DNA of 64,000 nucleotides from Posidoniimonas corsicana (GTDB lineage Bacteria; Planctomycetota; Planctomycetia; Pirellulales; Lacipirellulaceae): NCBI RefSeq assembly GCF_007859765.1, contig NZ_SIHJ01000001.1, positions 3,513,156 to 3,577,155 of the forward strand, read 5' to 3'. Shown piece by piece: positions 35,765 to 45,000 of this stretch (position 1 is its first letter; each line of letters starts with the position of its first letter). The notes under the pieces were generated by a model. It saw only the letters and a program-made list of their open reading frames with translations, ran no database searches and was not told where the DNA came from. The position numbers and the translations under genes were made by a program.

Positions 35765-35971
35765 CTACTTCTTCTTTTTCTTCGTCGCAGCCGTCTTCTT
35801 GGCGCCCGCAGCCAAGGCCTTCGCGATCAGAGCCGACGACTCGGGAGCGCTCATCCCGGCCAGAACGGTGAACGCCTCGGAAATGACGCGGCGGGTCTCG
35901 GCGGCGTTGATCTTGGTCTTGGCGGTGTCGGTCCGGCGGGCGACCTCGTTGTGGAATTCGTTGAGCGTCAC
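35765..35971 (-). CDS. Short HU-like / histone-tail-like basic protein
   Basis: 68 residues from GTG 35971, chosen because GGAG stands seven bases upstream and because the protein then starts cleanly (VTLNEFHNEVARRTDTAKTK). The first about 45 residues resemble the helical N-terminal part of HU/IHF (ELI-type helix, basic turn, second helix ending in ISEAFTVL); the beta arm that HU uses to bind DNA is absent. It ends in a low-complexity Lys/Ala tail (KKTAATKKKKK) like eukaryotic histone H1 tails. Likely nucleoid-associated; inference. Confidence 0.68.
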   Translation of the reverse strand: MTLNEFHNEVARRTDTAKTKINAAETRRVISEAFTVLAGMSAPESSALIAKALAAGAKKTAATKKKKK

Positions 35972-36340
35972 GTTCGGGCTCCGTTGCAGGAAGTGAAAAG
36001 GCGTCGCGACCGTTGCATCCGGTCGCCCGCATTCTATGCGGGACGGGCGACAGCTCAAAGGGCGACCGGCGCCACGGCTCGCCGGTTCGCGGTGCGGGTG
36101 GTTTCTCAGCGTTTGATGCGAGTCCATTCGCTGCGTACCGTCATCACCCAACTGGCTGAGCGGTGCGGATGTCCCGGATACGCCGGAAAGGAGGGGTGGC
36201 CGGCGCGTCGGTTTTCCGTTGCTGATCCGCCAGTCAAGCGTGACGAACGCCGTGGAGAGGTAAGTTCTTAATGTGTGGCCGATCACGGTTCTGCCACAGT
36301 TCTGAGACGGGCGAAGAATCGATTCCGGAGCGCGCGTTCC
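35972..36340. other. Divergent intergenic region
   Basis: 369 bp between the HU-like gene (minus) and the receiver gene (plus). No additional gene recognised; the 5' part contains the GGAG site of the HU-like gene and the 3' end a GGAG ten bases before ATG 36341. Confidence 0.4.
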
Positions 36341-36724
36341 ATGACCAGCCGAGTCCTGTTTGTCGATGACGAAGGCATTGTGCTGAAGTCGCTTAATCGC
36401 GCACTTAGCACCACCTACGACATCACCACCGCGTACTCCGCGGAGGAAGCGCTACGGCTCTTGAGCGAGCAGAAGTTCGCTGTCGTCGTGACCGACATGC
36501 GCATGCCGGGCGGAGACGGGATGTGGTTGATCCGCCAGGCCGGCGAGATGAGCCCCAACACGTCGTTCATCGTGCTGACCGGCAACTGCGACGACGCCAC
36601 GCGCGACACGGCGATGGCCAGCGGCAAGGTGTTCTCGTTCCTCAACAAGCCCTGTCCGATCGACCTGCTCGAGGAGCAGATCGACAAGGCGATCGAGGCC
36701 CGCCTGGCGGTTCACCGGGTCTAG
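36341..36724 (+). CDS. Single-domain response regulator
   Basis: 127 residues from ATG 36341 (GGAG ten bases upstream). A complete CheY-like receiver: acidic pair Asp9/Asp10, phospho-acceptor Asp52 in VVVTDMRMP, Thr80 and Lys103 in NKPC. No output domain. The sequence type (LFVDDEGIVLKSLNRAL) is the one often fused to HD-GYP domains. It may act as a phosphate shuttle with the Hpt and hybrid kinase downstream. Convergent with the sigma-54 activator. Confidence 0.9.
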   Translation: MTSRVLFVDDEGIVLKSLNRALSTTYDITTAYSAEEALRLLSEQKFAVVVTDMRMPGGDGMWLIRQAGEMSPNTSFIVLTGNCDDATRDTAMASGKVFSFLNKPCPIDLLEEQIDKAIEARLAVHRV

Positions 36725-36750
36725 CAACGGCCAGGCCCAGACTGGCAGAT

Positions 36751-38679
36751 TCACTCGTCCGAGCGGTCGTCGCCCGACATCCCCAACGAGTTCATCTTGC
36801 GGTACAGATTGGTGCGGTAGACGCCCAGCCGCTTGGCCGCCTCGCTGACGTTGCCCCGAGACTCTTCGATCGCACCGGTGATGTAGCGCCGCTGAAACTC
36901 TTCGGTGGCCTGCGAGAGCGGTAGGCCCAGATCGAGCAGCGACTCGCCGCCCGCGTTTGGCGCCGCGATAAACGCGAGGTCGCCGGCCTCGATCTTTTCC
37001 CCGGTGGATAGGTACGCCAGCCGCTCCATCATGTTACGAAGCTCGCGGACGTTGCCCGGCCAGCGGTGGGCGGCCATAAGCTTGCGGCTCTCGGCGGTCC
37101 ACTTCGGCGCCGGGCGACCCGCGGCGCGGCAGAACTGCTTGAGGAAGTTGTCGGCCAGCAGCATCAGGTCATCCCCGCGCTGCCGCAGCGGTGGCAGTTC
37201 CAGCGTCACAACGTTGAGCCGGAAGTACAGGTCTTCGCGGAATCGCTTCTCTCGGACCAGCTTGGCTAAATCCTGATTGGTCGCGGCCAGCACACGCACG
37301 TTGGTGGGGATCTCGACCGAGCCGCCTACCCGCACTACCTTGCGTTCCTCGAGCGCCCGCAGCAGCTTCGCCTGGCCTGACAGGCTCATGTCGCCGATCT
37401 CATCGAGCAGCAGCGCCCCGCCATCCGCCAGCTCGAACTTGCCGGGCCGCGTTTCGCGGGCGTCGGTAAAGGCGCCCTTCTCGTGACCGAAGAGCTCGCT
37501 TTCCAGCAGGGTCTCGGCGATAGCGGCGCAGTTAACCGCCACGAACGGCGCCGATCGGCGGCTGCTGTTGTAGTGGAGCAACCGGGCGACTACCTCCTTG
37601 CCGCAACCGTTCTCCCCCAGGATCAACACGGAGAGGTCGGTGTCGGCCACGCGTTGGATGGTCGATCTCAACGCCTGGATCGCGGGGCACTCGCCCACCA
37701 GTTCGACGCCGGCGAACTGCTGCTGCACGTATTGCTCGTGACGCTCCAGCAGGGTCTCGAACTCCTGGGTGGCCGCCAGCGCGGCCGAAGCGTGCTCCGC
37801 AAACTCGATCAACCCCTGCTGGTCTTCGGCGGAAAACCCCGGACGGCCGCGTTTGTTGATCAGCTCAAATACCCCGAGCTTGTCCTGCTCGGCGGTTACA
37901 AGCGGGACGGCCAGCAACGACCGGGTGCGGTACCCGGTCCGCTCGTCGGTGGTCCGGTCAATCGCGTTCGCGTCGTGCCCAGGCGACACCCGCATCGGTT
38001 CGCCGCTCGCCAGCACCTCGCCGACCACCCCTGAGTTGTCGGGCACGCGCAGCTCGCCCCCCTCAATGCCGATGGCCGGGCGGCCGACCAGCGTCGCGGA
38101 CTTCCGGTCCCACAAGAAGATGCTGGCCCTGTCTGAATCGAACAAGCGGCAGGCGGCGTCGGCCATGTCTTGCAGAAGTTGCTGCAGGTCGTTGGACCTC
38201 CGCCACTGGTGCACCAGTTCCAGCAGCGTCGACGCCCGTTCCGCCTCGCCTTCCAGCAGCTGCAGCTTTCTTGCCGCTGACAGGCAGTGGCCGACCAGTC
38301 CCGCCAACGAGGAGAGGTCATCGTCCGCCACGGCGGGCCGGACAAGCAGCACGTCCGAGACGCCCGCTAGCGGCGCCGCGGACCACTCCCCATCATCGCG
38401 AGTGCGACCTGCGTCCAGCGCCTCGGCCGCCAGCTCTACGGGGGCCGTCTTCCCTACCGCGGCCAGCACCTCCCAATCGGGCGGCGCCGCCCGCAGCAAG
38501 GTGACGGCTTCTACCCCGGGTTGGTCGACAATGGCTTGGGCCACACGGCCCGCAACATCGCCTGCCTGGCCTTCGGAGAGCGCTGCAAGGACCGTTGCCC
38601 ACATAGGTCGCCGCCACTGAGAGTTGAAGTACAAGAGCGTCCGCAGCAAGCCTGGTCCGACGCCGCACAAGGCCATCAT
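36751..38679 (-). CDS. GAF-domain sigma-54-dependent transcriptional activator (GAFTDA variant)
   Basis: 642 residues (an internal ATG at 38604, residue 26, is an equally likely start; no clear Shine-Dalgarno at either). GAF domain about 155-310; AAA+ ATPase about 322-560 with Walker A GENGCGKE (355-362) and Walker B LLLDEIGD (423-430); Fis-type helix-turn-helix near 600-635 (RGNVSEAAKRLGVYRTNLYRKM). The loop that contacts sigma-54 reads GAFTDA (402-407) instead of GAFTGA. It should activate sigma-54 promoters in response to an unknown GAF ligand. Target genes unknown; I found no convincing -24/-12 element nearby. Divergent from the Hpt gene. Confidence 0.92.
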   Translation of the reverse strand: MMALCGVGPGLLRTLLYFNSQWRRPMWATVLAALSEGQAGDVAGRVAQAIVDQPGVEAVTLLRAAPPDWEVLAAVGKTAPVELAAEALDAGRTRDDGEWSAAPLAGVSDVLLVRPAVADDDLSSLAGLVGHCLSAARKLQLLEGEAERASTLLELVHQWRRSNDLQQLLQDMADAACRLFDSDRASIFLWDRKSATLVGRPAIGIEGGELRVPDNSGVVGEVLASGEPMRVSPGHDANAIDRTTDERTGYRTRSLLAVPLVTAEQDKLGVFELINKRGRPGFSAEDQQGLIEFAEHASAALAATQEFETLLERHEQYVQQQFAGVELVGECPAIQALRSTIQRVADTDLSVLILGENGCGKEVVARLLHYNSSRRSAPFVAVNCAAIAETLLESELFGHEKGAFTDARETRPGKFELADGGALLLDEIGDMSLSGQAKLLRALEERKVVRVGGSVEIPTNVRVLAATNQDLAKLVREKRFREDLYFRLNVVTLELPPLRQRGDDLMLLADNFLKQFCRAAGRPAPKWTAESRKLMAAHRWPGNVRELRNMMERLAYLSTGEKIEAGDLAFIAAPNAGGESLLDLGLPLSQATEEFQRRYITGAIEESRGNVSEAAKRLGVYRTNLYRKMNSLGMSGDDRSDE

Positions 38680-39027
38680 GAGAATTCGCTGCCGTCCGTC
38701 AAGGCGACCATCTTGTCCTCACTTTCCCCCGGATCGCGACCAGAAACAGCGGTCTGGCTCCGGCAAGGTCCCTCCACTGGGTGGCGCCGCGGACCAACCA
38801 GCGCAATCGCTGCATCCACTACAACGCGACAGGCCCTACCGCCGGCGTGCGGTTCGCCCTCTGCTGGCGGCCCTTGCTTTGACAAGTAATTACCCCACCC
38901 TAAGCTTCCAATAGCATATCCAGAGGGCACGGAGCCCCGCGTTTTGGGCGCGAGCAGCCCGAACGCGCGTCGCAAACCAGAGCACTCACCCCTCCGCGAT
39001 CCGAACACCCGTCGCCTGCCAAGCCCC
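38680..39027. other. Divergent intergenic region
   Basis: 348 bp between the sigma-54 activator and the Hpt gene. A TTGACA (38879-38884) points toward the Hpt gene, but the hexamer 17 bp on (AAGCTT) is a poor -10. A GG-N8-GC pattern near 38866 has wrong spacing for sigma-54. No gene seen. Confidence 0.4.
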
Positions 39028-39369
39028 ATGCCTCCCTCCACAGCAACGCCGGCAATCGATCTCGACGCCCTGCTGCAACGCTGCCTGGGCAACCTCGACC
39101 TCGCGGAGCGGGCGATCGAGGCGTTCCTCGACGATTTCCCTACCAGTCACAGCAACCTCGAGCAGGCGATCGAGCTCGACGACTCGGAGGCCGTGTCCCA
39201 GCTTGCCCACCGTATGAAAGGCGCCGCCCGAAACGTCGGGGCGGAGTCGCTGGCCGGGCTGCTGGAGTCAATGGAGTCGCTCTCGGCCGAGGGCGACCGT
39301 GAGCAGAAGCGGGAACTGGCCGCGACGATCGCCGACGAACTAAAACGCCTAGAGGAATCGGTGCTCTGA
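39028..39369 (+). CDS. Histidine-containing phosphotransfer (Hpt) protein
   Basis: 113 residues from ATG 39028. A four-helix Hpt domain with phospho-acceptor His61 in LAHRMKGAARNVGAESL. No kinase domain. It lies 48 bp upstream of the receiver-HD-GYP gene, likely one operon. Stand-alone Hpt proteins relay phosphate between a hybrid kinase's receiver and a response regulator; the hybrid kinase at 42052-48030 and the receivers at 36341 and 39418 are obvious candidate partners. Confidence 0.88.
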   Translation: MPPSTATPAIDLDALLQRCLGNLDLAERAIEAFLDDFPTSHSNLEQAIELDDSEAVSQLAHRMKGAARNVGAESLAGLLESMESLSAEGDREQKRELAATIADELKRLEESVL

Positions 39370-39417
39370 CCCGCCGCCGGCTACGCCGGAGGTGGCGTCC
39401 CGAGAGGAACGCATCCC

Positions 39418-40470
39418 ATGCAAGTCCTAATTGCCGAAGACGACAAGAGCAGCGCCCTCATCCTCGAGGGTGTGCTTGTTTCGTTGGGCTACGAGGTATT
39501 GGTCGCCTCGGACGGCGCCGAGGCGTGGGAGTTGCTCCGCAACAACGACTGCCGGATCGTCATCTCCGACTGGCAGATGCCCCACATGGACGGGCTCGAG
39601 CTCTGCCGGCGGATCCGCAGCCGTCAGGTAAGCAGCTACGTCTACGTGATCCTGCTGACGAGCCGATCCGGCTCCCAGAACCTCGTTGAGGGGCTGCAGG
39701 CCGGCGCCGACGACTTCATCACCAAGCCATTCGACGCGGCGGAACTGCGGGTCCGCATGAAGGTCGGCGAGCGTGTCGTCTCGCTTGAGAGCCGCGACCT
39801 GGTAATCTTCACGCTGGCCAAGCTCGCAGAATCCCGTGACCCCGAGACCGGCGCCCACCTGGAACGCGTCCGCGAGTACGTGCGGATACTCAGCCAGCGG
39901 CTGATGCAGAACGAGCGGTTCAGCTCGCAGGTGGACCACGACTTCATCCAGATGATGTACCTGTCGAGCCCGCTTCACGACATCGGCAAGGTGGGGATTC
40001 CGGACGACGTGCTGCTGAAGCCGGGCCGGCTGACGCCCGAAGAGATGGACCGGATGAAGCAGCACACGGTCATCGGTGGCCGCACGCTGGACGCGGCCCT
40101 CGCGTCGCACCCCTCGGCGTCGTTCCTCCAAGTCGCCCGCGACATCGCGTGGACACACCACGAACGCTACGACGGAACAGGCTACCCGAATCAACTCGCC
40201 GGAGACGATATCCCGCTTTCGGGCCGTATCATGGCGTTGGCGGACGTCTACGACGCGTTGACCACCAAACGCGTCTACAAGGACGCGATGCCCCACGCGA
40301 AAGCGAGGGAGATCGTCCTCGAGGGCCGGGGCACGCAGTTCGACCCGTGCGTGGTCGACGCCTTCCTGCAGTGCGAGCAGGACTTTGTGCGGATCAAAGA
40401 GGCGCTGCAGGACGCCGACTCCGAGATCAATTCGGCCGTCAACGCGCCCGCGGTTGCTGGCGGCGTCTGA
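39418..40470 (+). CDS. Receiver-HD-GYP response regulator (cyclic-di-GMP phosphodiesterase)
   Basis: 350 residues. Receiver (1-120): Asp8/Asp9, phospho-acceptor Asp51 in ISDWQMP, Lys103 in TKPF. HD-GYP domain (about 125-330): His187-Asp188 in HDIGKVGIPD, then HHERYDGTGYP (247-257) with the GYP signature intact, and ADVYDALTTKRVYK. All metal-binding residues appear present, so active c-di-GMP hydrolysis is expected, controlled by phosphorylation. Follows the Hpt gene; convergent with the methyltransferase gene. Confidence 0.93.
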   Translation: MQVLIAEDDKSSALILEGVLVSLGYEVLVASDGAEAWELLRNNDCRIVISDWQMPHMDGLELCRRIRSRQVSSYVYVILLTSRSGSQNLVEGLQAGADDFITKPFDAAELRVRMKVGERVVSLESRDLVIFTLAKLAESRDPETGAHLERVREYVRILSQRLMQNERFSSQVDHDFIQMMYLSSPLHDIGKVGIPDDVLLKPGRLTPEEMDRMKQHTVIGGRTLDAALASHPSASFLQVARDIAWTHHERYDGTGYPNQLAGDDIPLSGRIMALADVYDALTTKRVYKDAMPHAKAREIVLEGRGTQFDPCVVDAFLQCEQDFVRIKEALQDADSEINSAVNAPAVAGGV

Positions 40471-40537
40471 CTCCATCCGCGTTGCGACTACTTGAACCGC
40501 ACCGGGTTCTGCTTACTCACCAAGCACAGAACGAGCC

Positions 40538-41632
40538 TCAGCCGCCGATGTTCTGTTGCGCGGCCTGCGTCTCGGCAGTAAGCTTGGGGCTGCCGACGGC
40601 GTGCGGCCGATCGATGCGCAGCGAGGCCTCCGAACGCGCGTCGAAGTTCATGATGATGCCGGTCGCGTCCCGCTTCATCACAACCTCCCCTTCCTTGAAA
40701 CCGGCGTCCGCGAACAGCCTCCGGCAATCGGTCTCGTCTCGCTCTAGGAAGAACCAGTCGGTCAGCCACTGGTAGTCGGTCTTGTCGTACTTGTGCCGGT
40801 CTTTGAACGCCACATACAACACGCCGCCGGGCTTGAGCATCGCCTTCCAACCCTTGAACATCGCGATCAGCTGACGGTCGCTCAGGTAGTCGCACAGGCC
40901 GACGCTGTACACCACGTCAAACAGCCCGTGCTCCTCAACGAACCGCTTCGGCGACTGCATCCGCAGGGCGTTGTAGCGGACGAAACTGAACTCGAAGGGG
41001 CTGGGCTGCGATAGCAGCGTCTGCTCGGCGAACTCGAGCGAGTCCTCGTCATAGTCGACAAACGTCACCGTGACGTCGGCGTCAGCGGGGCACGGCACGC
41101 CATCCTGGAACTCGCGGCAGGGGCCACACGCGACGTCCAGCACCTTAATCCCAGGCTCGCGGGTGCTGAGTTCTGCCGCTAAGAAGTCTTGCAGTGCCTC
41201 CTTGCGCGCGGGGACGGCCCTGCCCAACTCGGTGTCGAGGAAGAAGAGATCGAGCAGCCCCCCGAGCCCCTTGGAACGTGGCTCGCCCTCATAGATGCAC
41301 GTCAGCATCGCGTAGTCGCCTGCGTAGCCTTGCGGCTTTGTGCGGGCGTGGTTCATCAGCCAGCTTTGGGAAAACCAGGGCTCAATCGAGTCCTGGTAGC
41401 GCTGCTGAACGTCACGGAGCGTGACGTCGTCGCCGGCCAGTTGCTCCTCGAGCCGCCGGCACGCTGCGCGTACGCCCGACAGCAGCTCCAACAGCGAGGA
41501 GTACTCGGCGCCACGCACCGGCTCGGTGTCGACGCCAAACCGTTGAGCGATCGAATCGAGCCCTGACGTGAACCGCGCAACATCGGTGGCGAAGAACGTT
41601 TCGATCAGCTTGCTCTGGTCGACGGTCGGCAT
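40538..41632 (-). CDS. SAM-dependent methyltransferase, PhcB-like
   Basis: 364 residues. The C-terminal half is a class I methyltransferase: motif I VLDVACGPC (164-172), acidic VDYDEDSL (192-199), and LKPGGVLYVAFKD. The N-terminal helical domain contains a KPQGYAGDYAML block (99-110) that I recognise from proteins annotated as 3-hydroxypalmitate methyl-ester synthases (PhcB of Ralstonia and relatives). Such enzymes make a fatty-acid methyl-ester quorum signal. The gene is divergent from a giant sensor kinase (start 42052), as expected for a synthase-sensor pair. Methyltransferase is certain; the PhcB assignment is moderate and rests on recall. Confidence 0.75.
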   Translation of the reverse strand: MPTVDQSKLIETFFATDVARFTSGLDSIAQRFGVDTEPVRGAEYSSLLELLSGVRAACRRLEEQLAGDDVTLRDVQQRYQDSIEPWFSQSWLMNHARTKPQGYAGDYAMLTCIYEGEPRSKGLGGLLDLFFLDTELGRAVPARKEALQDFLAAELSTREPGIKVLDVACGPCREFQDGVPCPADADVTVTFVDYDEDSLEFAEQTLLSQPSPFEFSFVRYNALRMQSPKRFVEEHGLFDVVYSVGLCDYLSDRQLIAMFKGWKAMLKPGGVLYVAFKDRHKYDKTDYQWLTDWFFLERDETDCRRLFADAGFKEGEVVMKRDATGIIMNFDARSEASLRIDRPHAVGSPKLTAETQAAQQNIGG

Positions 41633-42051
41633 ATCGGGGTCTCGTTTGGTCGTTGGCTATGAGGAGCAGCGCCAATGGTGCGCGGGACGTCGGCGCGCGT
41701 TGACGACTGATGATCGCTTCGCCACGCGCATCCGCGGACAGTGATTCGTTTATAGTTGTCACCAGTTCGTCCTGCAACAAAAATCCGACCAGCGCCGCTT
41801 GCAACCGTGCTACGGTTTTGCGCCCACTAACCGGACACGCCCTACAAGACTCAAAGCTTCTTTACTCACAGTCAACTTGCCGATGCCTGCTGAGCGTGCA
41901 CAGTGTCGGCGCAATCGACACTACCGGTTAAACCTACCAGTCACTCGCTGCTCACACTCCGCCGTCCGGTTGCGCAGCGACCATGCAACGCGTTCTGCGA
42001 CTTAACCTTTCTTGAATAGGACCATCTACGCACCGGCCACCCGCGCCCCCG
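41633..42051. other. Divergent intergenic region between methyltransferase and sensor kinase
   Basis: 419 bp, noticeably AT-richer than the genes. It contains a candidate promoter toward the methyltransferase (41749-41777). No obvious operator palindrome, and no additional gene. Confidence 0.45.
41749..41777 (-). promoter_or_regulatory. Candidate sigma-70-type promoter for the PhcB-like methyltransferase
   Basis: Read on the minus strand: TTGCAG (41777-41772), 17-bp spacer, TATAAA (41754-41749), giving a start of transcription about 105-110 bases before the ATG. Pattern match by eye only. Confidence 0.4.
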
Positions 42052-45000
42052 ATGACCGACAACTCCAACCCGCTGGACGATTCCGCGACGTCCTGCGCGT
42101 ATGTCGAAGGCGTATCGCCCGACGTGGTGCGTTCGGTGCACGAGGCGTTTCCCAACCGGTTCTCGGCGTTGCGACTGGTCAGCACCCGCCCCGAAGTTAG
42201 CGTGTTGGTCGGACAGGAACGACACGGCGAGGCTCGCCGAGTCGTCAAGGTCTTCGACTACGCTTCGATCTCCTACGGGCAGCGTCTGAGGCTCGACCGC
42301 GACTCGGCGTACCTCAGACGCGTCCACACCGACTGCGTTGCAGGGCTTCTGGAGTGGGAGTCGTTCGAGGACCGACGCGTTGCGATCTTCCGCCACACCG
42401 ACGGAAGCTCACTTGAGTCGGTGCTCGCTACCGGCCCCCTGAACGCCGAGCAACTCCTGGAGCTGGCGTGCAGGCTGCTTGAGGGGCTTCACGCCCTCCA
42501 CGAGCTGAAAGTCGTCCACGGAGTCCTCACCGCCGGGGCGGTAGTGCTGCCCGGCGGCGACGCCTCTCAGGCGGTGCTCGAGGGCTTCGACGTCCCTCCG
42601 ACGGGACAGGCGCAGAGCGGCGATCGGGTCGCCCTGCTGCACGCGCACTACTGCTCGCCCGAGGCGGCCGGGGCAATCGAGTACGACACCGGGCCGTGGT
42701 CCGACTTGTACTCGGCCGGCGTCCTGCTCTACCAGGCCGCTAGCGGTGGGCTCCCGTTCCGGCACACGGATATCGGCCAGGTGCTGTTCGAACACATGAC
42801 AGCGCCGGTGCCGTCGCTCGCTTCGCGTGGCGTACGCTCTGTGCCACGGGCGATGGAGCGTGTAATCGAGCAGCTCCTGCGAAAGGATCCACGCGGCCGG
42901 AGCCAATCGGCGGAGCAGGTGCTGTCCGACGTTCGCAAGATCTTGGAAGCGTACCGCCAGGGCGACAAGGACCCTGACGTTGTGGTCGGCGTGGGCGAGC
43001 GGAAGTGCGTCATTTCCGAGCCCGAGTTCGTTGGGCGGCAGGCGGAGCTCAACTCACTAGCCGAAGGAATCCGCGACGCCAAGCGGGGTGTCGGCGGTCT
43101 GGCGCTCCTCGAGGCGCCCTCGGGCGGCGGCAAGTCACGGATGAAGACCGAACTCGCGCAGCTCGCACGGCGGGAGGGCGTGTGGGTGCTCAGCGGCCAG
43201 GAGACCAACGACTCGGGGCGGCGCAACCTGGGGGTGCTGGACGGCGTCGTCACCGACATCCTTTCGAAGACTAGCACCGAGCCCGGCATCGCCAACGAGC
43301 TGAGCGAGGCCCTGCGGTCCGAGGCCATGACGCTCCCGGCGATCCTCCCGCGCCTGGCCCCCTTAGTGGGCGGCGGCGAAGGCGCCGCGGCGCCCGAGCA
43401 GTTTGGTGAGTCGCGGGCGATCCGCGCCCTCGCCACCCTGCTGTCGGCCCTCGGAACGGCAGACCGCCCGGCTTTGGTGTTCCTGGATGACTGCCAGTGG
43501 GCAGACGAGATGGCCCTCAAGCTGCTACGGCACTGGTCGTTGCAGGAGCAGAGCGGGGGCGTGCACGTGCTGGTGGTCGCAGCATTCAGGTCCGAGGAGG
43601 CGCCGCCGGACCACGCCCTCCGCAAGACTAACGCCTCTCGACAGATCGCCCTCTCTCCGCTCACAACCGCCGAGGTGCGGCGCCTTGTCGCGTCCATGGC
43701 AGCCGGTCTGCCCGATGAGATTATCGATGTCGTCACTCGGTTGGCGGACGGCAGCCCGTTTATGGCCTCCGCGGTGCTGCGGGGTCTGAACGAGTGCGGC
43801 GCCTTGACCGCCGGGCCGAACGGCTGGGAGGTAGACGAGCAACGGCTGGCCGATTGCCAATCATCCGACCAGGCTGCCGACCTGCTCAGCCGGCGTGTCG
43901 AGCTCCTGAGCCAACCCGCGACCGACCTGCTGTCGGTCGGCGCTGTGCTCGGCAAGGAGTTTGACTTGGCGCTCGCCGCCGATCTGATGAGCGTCGATCC
44001 TCAAGACTTCGTGGCGGCCCTCGACGAGGCGAAGGAGCGTCGCTTGATCTGGGTCCGCCCGGACCGCAGCCAGTGCGTCTTCGTCCACGACAAGATCCGG
44101 GCGGCCGTCCTCAACGCCCTGGGCGATGGGCGTGAACGGCACATCCACCGCCAGGCCGCGGTGCTGATGTGTGGTATCGAGGGCGCCAACGCCGCCGATA
44201 TCGCACACCACTTCGACGCGTGCGGCGACTCGCGCGCCGCGCTCAACTTCGCCCTGAAGGCGGCGATCGAAGCACGGGGAAGATTCGCGCTCGAGGTTGC
44301 CGAGGACCAGTACCGCATAGCGGAGCGCGGCGTCCCCGCAGACGATCGCACTACCAGGTACCGCATCTACGAGGGGCTGGGCGACGTTTTCCTCTTGAAG
44401 GGAAGGTACGACGACGCCTTCCGGTGCTTCACGCAGGCCAGCCCACTGGCTGACGGAGACCACGCCCGCGCCTCCATACGGGGCAAGCTGGCTGAGCTGA
44501 GCGTAAAGCGGGGCGACATGAACGTCGCGGTCGACGAGTACGAGGCCGCGCTGCGTCGGCTGCGCGTCCGCGTGCCACGCAGCATCGTGACCTGCGCGAT
44601 CATGCTCGCCTTTCAGGGCGTGGTCCAGGTGCTGCACACGGTGGCGCCGTCTCGGTTCTTGCACCGCCGGAAACGGCTGCCCGACGCGTCGGTCCGTTTG
44701 AAGCTGCAGCTCCTTAGCGGCCTCACCCAGGCCTACTGGTACGCAAGCAACCGGGCGCGCGTCTTCTGGGCGCACCTGGCCGGGATGAATGAGGCCGAGC
44801 GCTACCTCCCCACGGCCGAGTTGGCTGACGCGTACTCGTCGCACGGCGTCGGGATGACGCTGTTCGCGATGACCGGACGCGCCGAGGCGTACTGCCGTCG
44901 GTCCTTAGAGATCCGCATCGCCCAGGATGACCTCTGGGGCCAGGGACAAACGCTCCACTACTGGGGTGTGGTGCTGTACGCGGCCTCCCGCTTCAACGAC

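Noticed and set aside
38850-38885. Possible sigma-54 promoter (CTGGCGGCCCTTGC) before the Hpt gene
   Set aside because: The GG to GC distance is 8 instead of 10 bases, so it does not fit the -24/-12 spacing.
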